The notes beneath the pieces were generated by a model that saw only the letters and a list, made by a program, of their open reading frames with translations, was not told the origin of the DNA and searched no databases. From Oreocharis arfaki (Eukaryota; Chordata; Aves; Passeriformes; Paramythiidae): 64,000 nt of DNA. The position numbers were made by a program, and so were the translations under genes. Shown piece by piece: positions 62,283-64,000 of the stretch. Location: assembly GCA_013398015.1 (NCBI GenBank), contig VZRR01002859.1:434001-498000 (forward strand), read 5' to 3'. Each line of letters starts with the position of its first letter. Positions within the stretch are counted from its first letter, which is position 1.

Positions 62283-64000
62283 GTTAGAATCATGGCCTCA
62301 ACAGGAAACTGAGACACAGGAGATCTCTGTTTCTGACAGTTCTGTTTCATATTTTCTGTGTGACTGCTCAAGCCTGTCTAGAAGGCATTTGGTGTTCCAG
62401 CATATGCTTATTAGCTGCTGGGTTCAGGGACAAGCAAGAGTAGGCTGCTCTGTGAGAGAGAACAGGAGACAGGAGGGCGTACACACTGGCCTCACTGGCA
62501 AAGGCGAGATCCCACAGCATCCAAAGAACAGCAGAGAAGGTCTATGATGGTAGCCAGACTCAGCTAATATTCCACATCAGCAGAGAAGTCCATAACAAGG
62601 AGGTAGATCTGACATTAAGTCGAGAAGTCAAATCAAAGAAACAGGGTCAGGATCTCTTCCAGTGGCCCCCAGGAAAGCCCATAGTGATAAGGTAGATCCA
62701 AGGTCATTAAGCCTTGTCATGGAATCCGCAGGTCAAGTTTCCGAAAACCAAAATACGTGGCCATGCGCAGTCACAGCAGATTCATCTTAAGTGCAGTTCC
62801 TGAGTGAAGGGGCTGTGGGCCCCCACTTCTCACAGCCCTTAGTTTGATCTAGCTACAAAGTTGCATAAATTCACAGCTGATTTTGAGTACATGCAGTTTA
62901 AGATGTAGAGGTGTGCGTGTAGTGGAGATGCACGGGTACTGACAGCTTGGGCATCATGTTGAATGCAAAACTCAGAATGGTAGGTATCTACTAGAGAAGT
63001 AGTCTGAGGCTGACTAGGAAATGCTGAGCTTGTGACTTAATTCTGTCTCCTAAATTATTGGAGTCAAGAATTTAGTAAAGCACTAATTTTAGACATCTCA
63101 CAGTTATCTGGAATGAATTAAGCAAACCTTCCTTCTTTCTGAACCCTTGATTTATATATTGTGCCGGTTGTCAAATGAATATTCAAATAGGGGGTTGGTC
63201 TTCTTTTCTTCCTAGATAGGTTTTGATGGTGATAGCCTTGAATCCTAGTGTACATTCTCATCCAAGGTAAGAAAGGTATGGTTTACAATGCCTTCACGTG
63301 GGGACCCTATGTTCAGAAAGGGACCTAATTGCGTGGAGATCTTCCTACTTCAAATGCTCAAAACATTATCTCAAGCAATGTTAGACCAGTAAGTCTTTCT
63401 CTGACTTGGCCAGGTTTTAATATAGAAAGCAACTGCAGATGTATTTAAAGAGGGGACCAATCTGGTCAGTAAACATACCTAAAGGCTTGAGCTTTTCTCA
63501 ATCTTAACGGCCCTGAAGTGTAAAGAAAGCACTGTCTTCTGCTTCTGGAAAGGAAAATGGAGAGACTTATACATTCCTCGTGGATTGCTGTGAAAACAGG
63601 AGCCAGCTGCAAGTATTTCCTCTATCCACTGTTTTGCAGGATGTGGCTTTTAATCGATCTTTACTGTTTAGGATTCACTAGCTGCTTTCATACTAGTAAT
63701 CTCTGCATTTCTATGCCAGAGTAATTTACAGTTCTCTCACTTTTAATTTTCTGGTAGTGTTATCTGAAAATTCTTCTCAATGCCATTCTGTATGATTATG
63801 AAAATGCTGTTCAACAATAAAATATTTTATAGATCTGGTTTTATTTTGCTACAAAAAGCTGTGACTAAAAACATATATTGATTCCCATTATTTATTTTGT
63901 TTCCCCTATGTGTGGCTTCTCTACATCAAATTTTCTATCTACATGCCTGTGAATTTACTTCTTACGTCATCTTTCAATATCCTGAATAACTTAGTTCACA

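Larger units (their letters stand above)
1..64000 (+). other. ADGRB3: ADGRB3 gene, internal segment (partial at both ends)
   Basis: Eight exons in order on the + strand translate to contiguous ADGRB3/BAI3 ectodomain sequence: three TSP type 1 repeats, then HormR, then the beginning of GAIN. Exon phases chain without a break (1-1, 1-1, 1-1, 1-1, 1-0, 0-0, 0-0, 0-1), which argues for an intact gene rather than a pseudogene. Established for the family: ADGRB3 is a postsynaptic adhesion GPCR that binds C1q-like proteins and RTN4 receptors through its extracellular region, couples to ELMO/DOCK-Rac signalling, and controls synapse formation and dendrite growth. The paralogs ADGRB1 and ADGRB2 share the architecture. 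Runs such as VWEEWSPWSLCSFTCGRG and IKEHLAKGQRMLAGDGMSQ match my recollection of BAI3 better than of BAI1 or BAI2. First coding exons, promoter, GPS, 7TM and 3' end are outside the window. Confidence 0.95.
44605..64000 (+). other. ADGRB3: ADGRB3 intron, at least 19.4 kb (continues past the window)
   Basis: Noncoding to the end of the window as far as I can tell. It holds a solo LTR (45373-45755), two long antisense CR1 fragments (47.27-48.56 and 58.24-59.64 kb), a CT-rich microsatellite, A-rich and T-rich tracts around 54.6-55.5 kb, and a G-quadruplex motif near 61.72 kb. A speculative cassette exon is noted at 62151-62282. Other stretches (50-54.5, 55.8-58.2 and 59.7-61.7 kb, and 62.3 kb to the end) show nothing recognisable. 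Confidence 0.8.

Noticed and set aside
1..64000. CRISPR arrays, tRNA or rRNA genes, bacterial operons
   Set aside because: None seen. The window is vertebrate intron and exon sequence, and the tandem repeats present are simple microsatellites without spacer structure.

Overview
This is a vertebrate genomic window, almost certainly avian. It has an AT-rich, low-coding-density background. The dominant interspersed repeats are CR1 retrotransposon fragments, several ending in the ATTCTATG-type 3' tail, and there is one solo retroviral LTR. The species cannot be named from this sequence; a crocodilian or turtle is less likely but not excluded.

One gene crosses the whole window on the + strand: ADGRB3 (BAI3), the brain-enriched adhesion GPCR of the postsynaptic membrane. 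Eight consecutive internal coding exons are visible, all with GT-AG borders and mutually compatible phases. They are 5473-5637, 9097-9261 and 10105-10269 (three thrombospondin type 1 repeats, each 165 bp and phase 1-1); 16574-16675 and 17238-17344 (the hormone-receptor-like HormR domain); and 33812-34006, 39924-39992 and 44496-44604 (start of the GAIN domain). The N-terminal CUB-containing part lies upstream of the window. The rest of GAIN, the GPS, the seven-helix domain and the cytoplasmic tail lie downstream. No start codon, promoter, stop codon or 3' UTR of this gene is in the window.

The remainder is intron. The introns hold at least eight CR1 fragments (about 1.43-2.09, 9.38-9.61, 24.90-25.35, 26.29-26.59, 32.68-32.94, 43.49-43.98, 47.27-48.56 and 58.24-59.64 kb), a solo LTR at 45373-45755 with a perfect 6-bp target-site duplication, simple repeats, and two assembly gaps (22933-23215 and 35600-35692). 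The 1.3-kb blocks either side of the first gap are near-identical copies, best explained as an unmerged contig overlap or two haplotypes.

Points deserving a second look are a CpG-rich island centred on the second visible TSR exon, a possible uncharacterised in-frame cassette exon at 62151-62282 in the last intron, the false-duplication signature, and the antisense solo LTR. I found no bacterial-type system, CRISPR array, RNA gene or second protein-coding gene that I can support.
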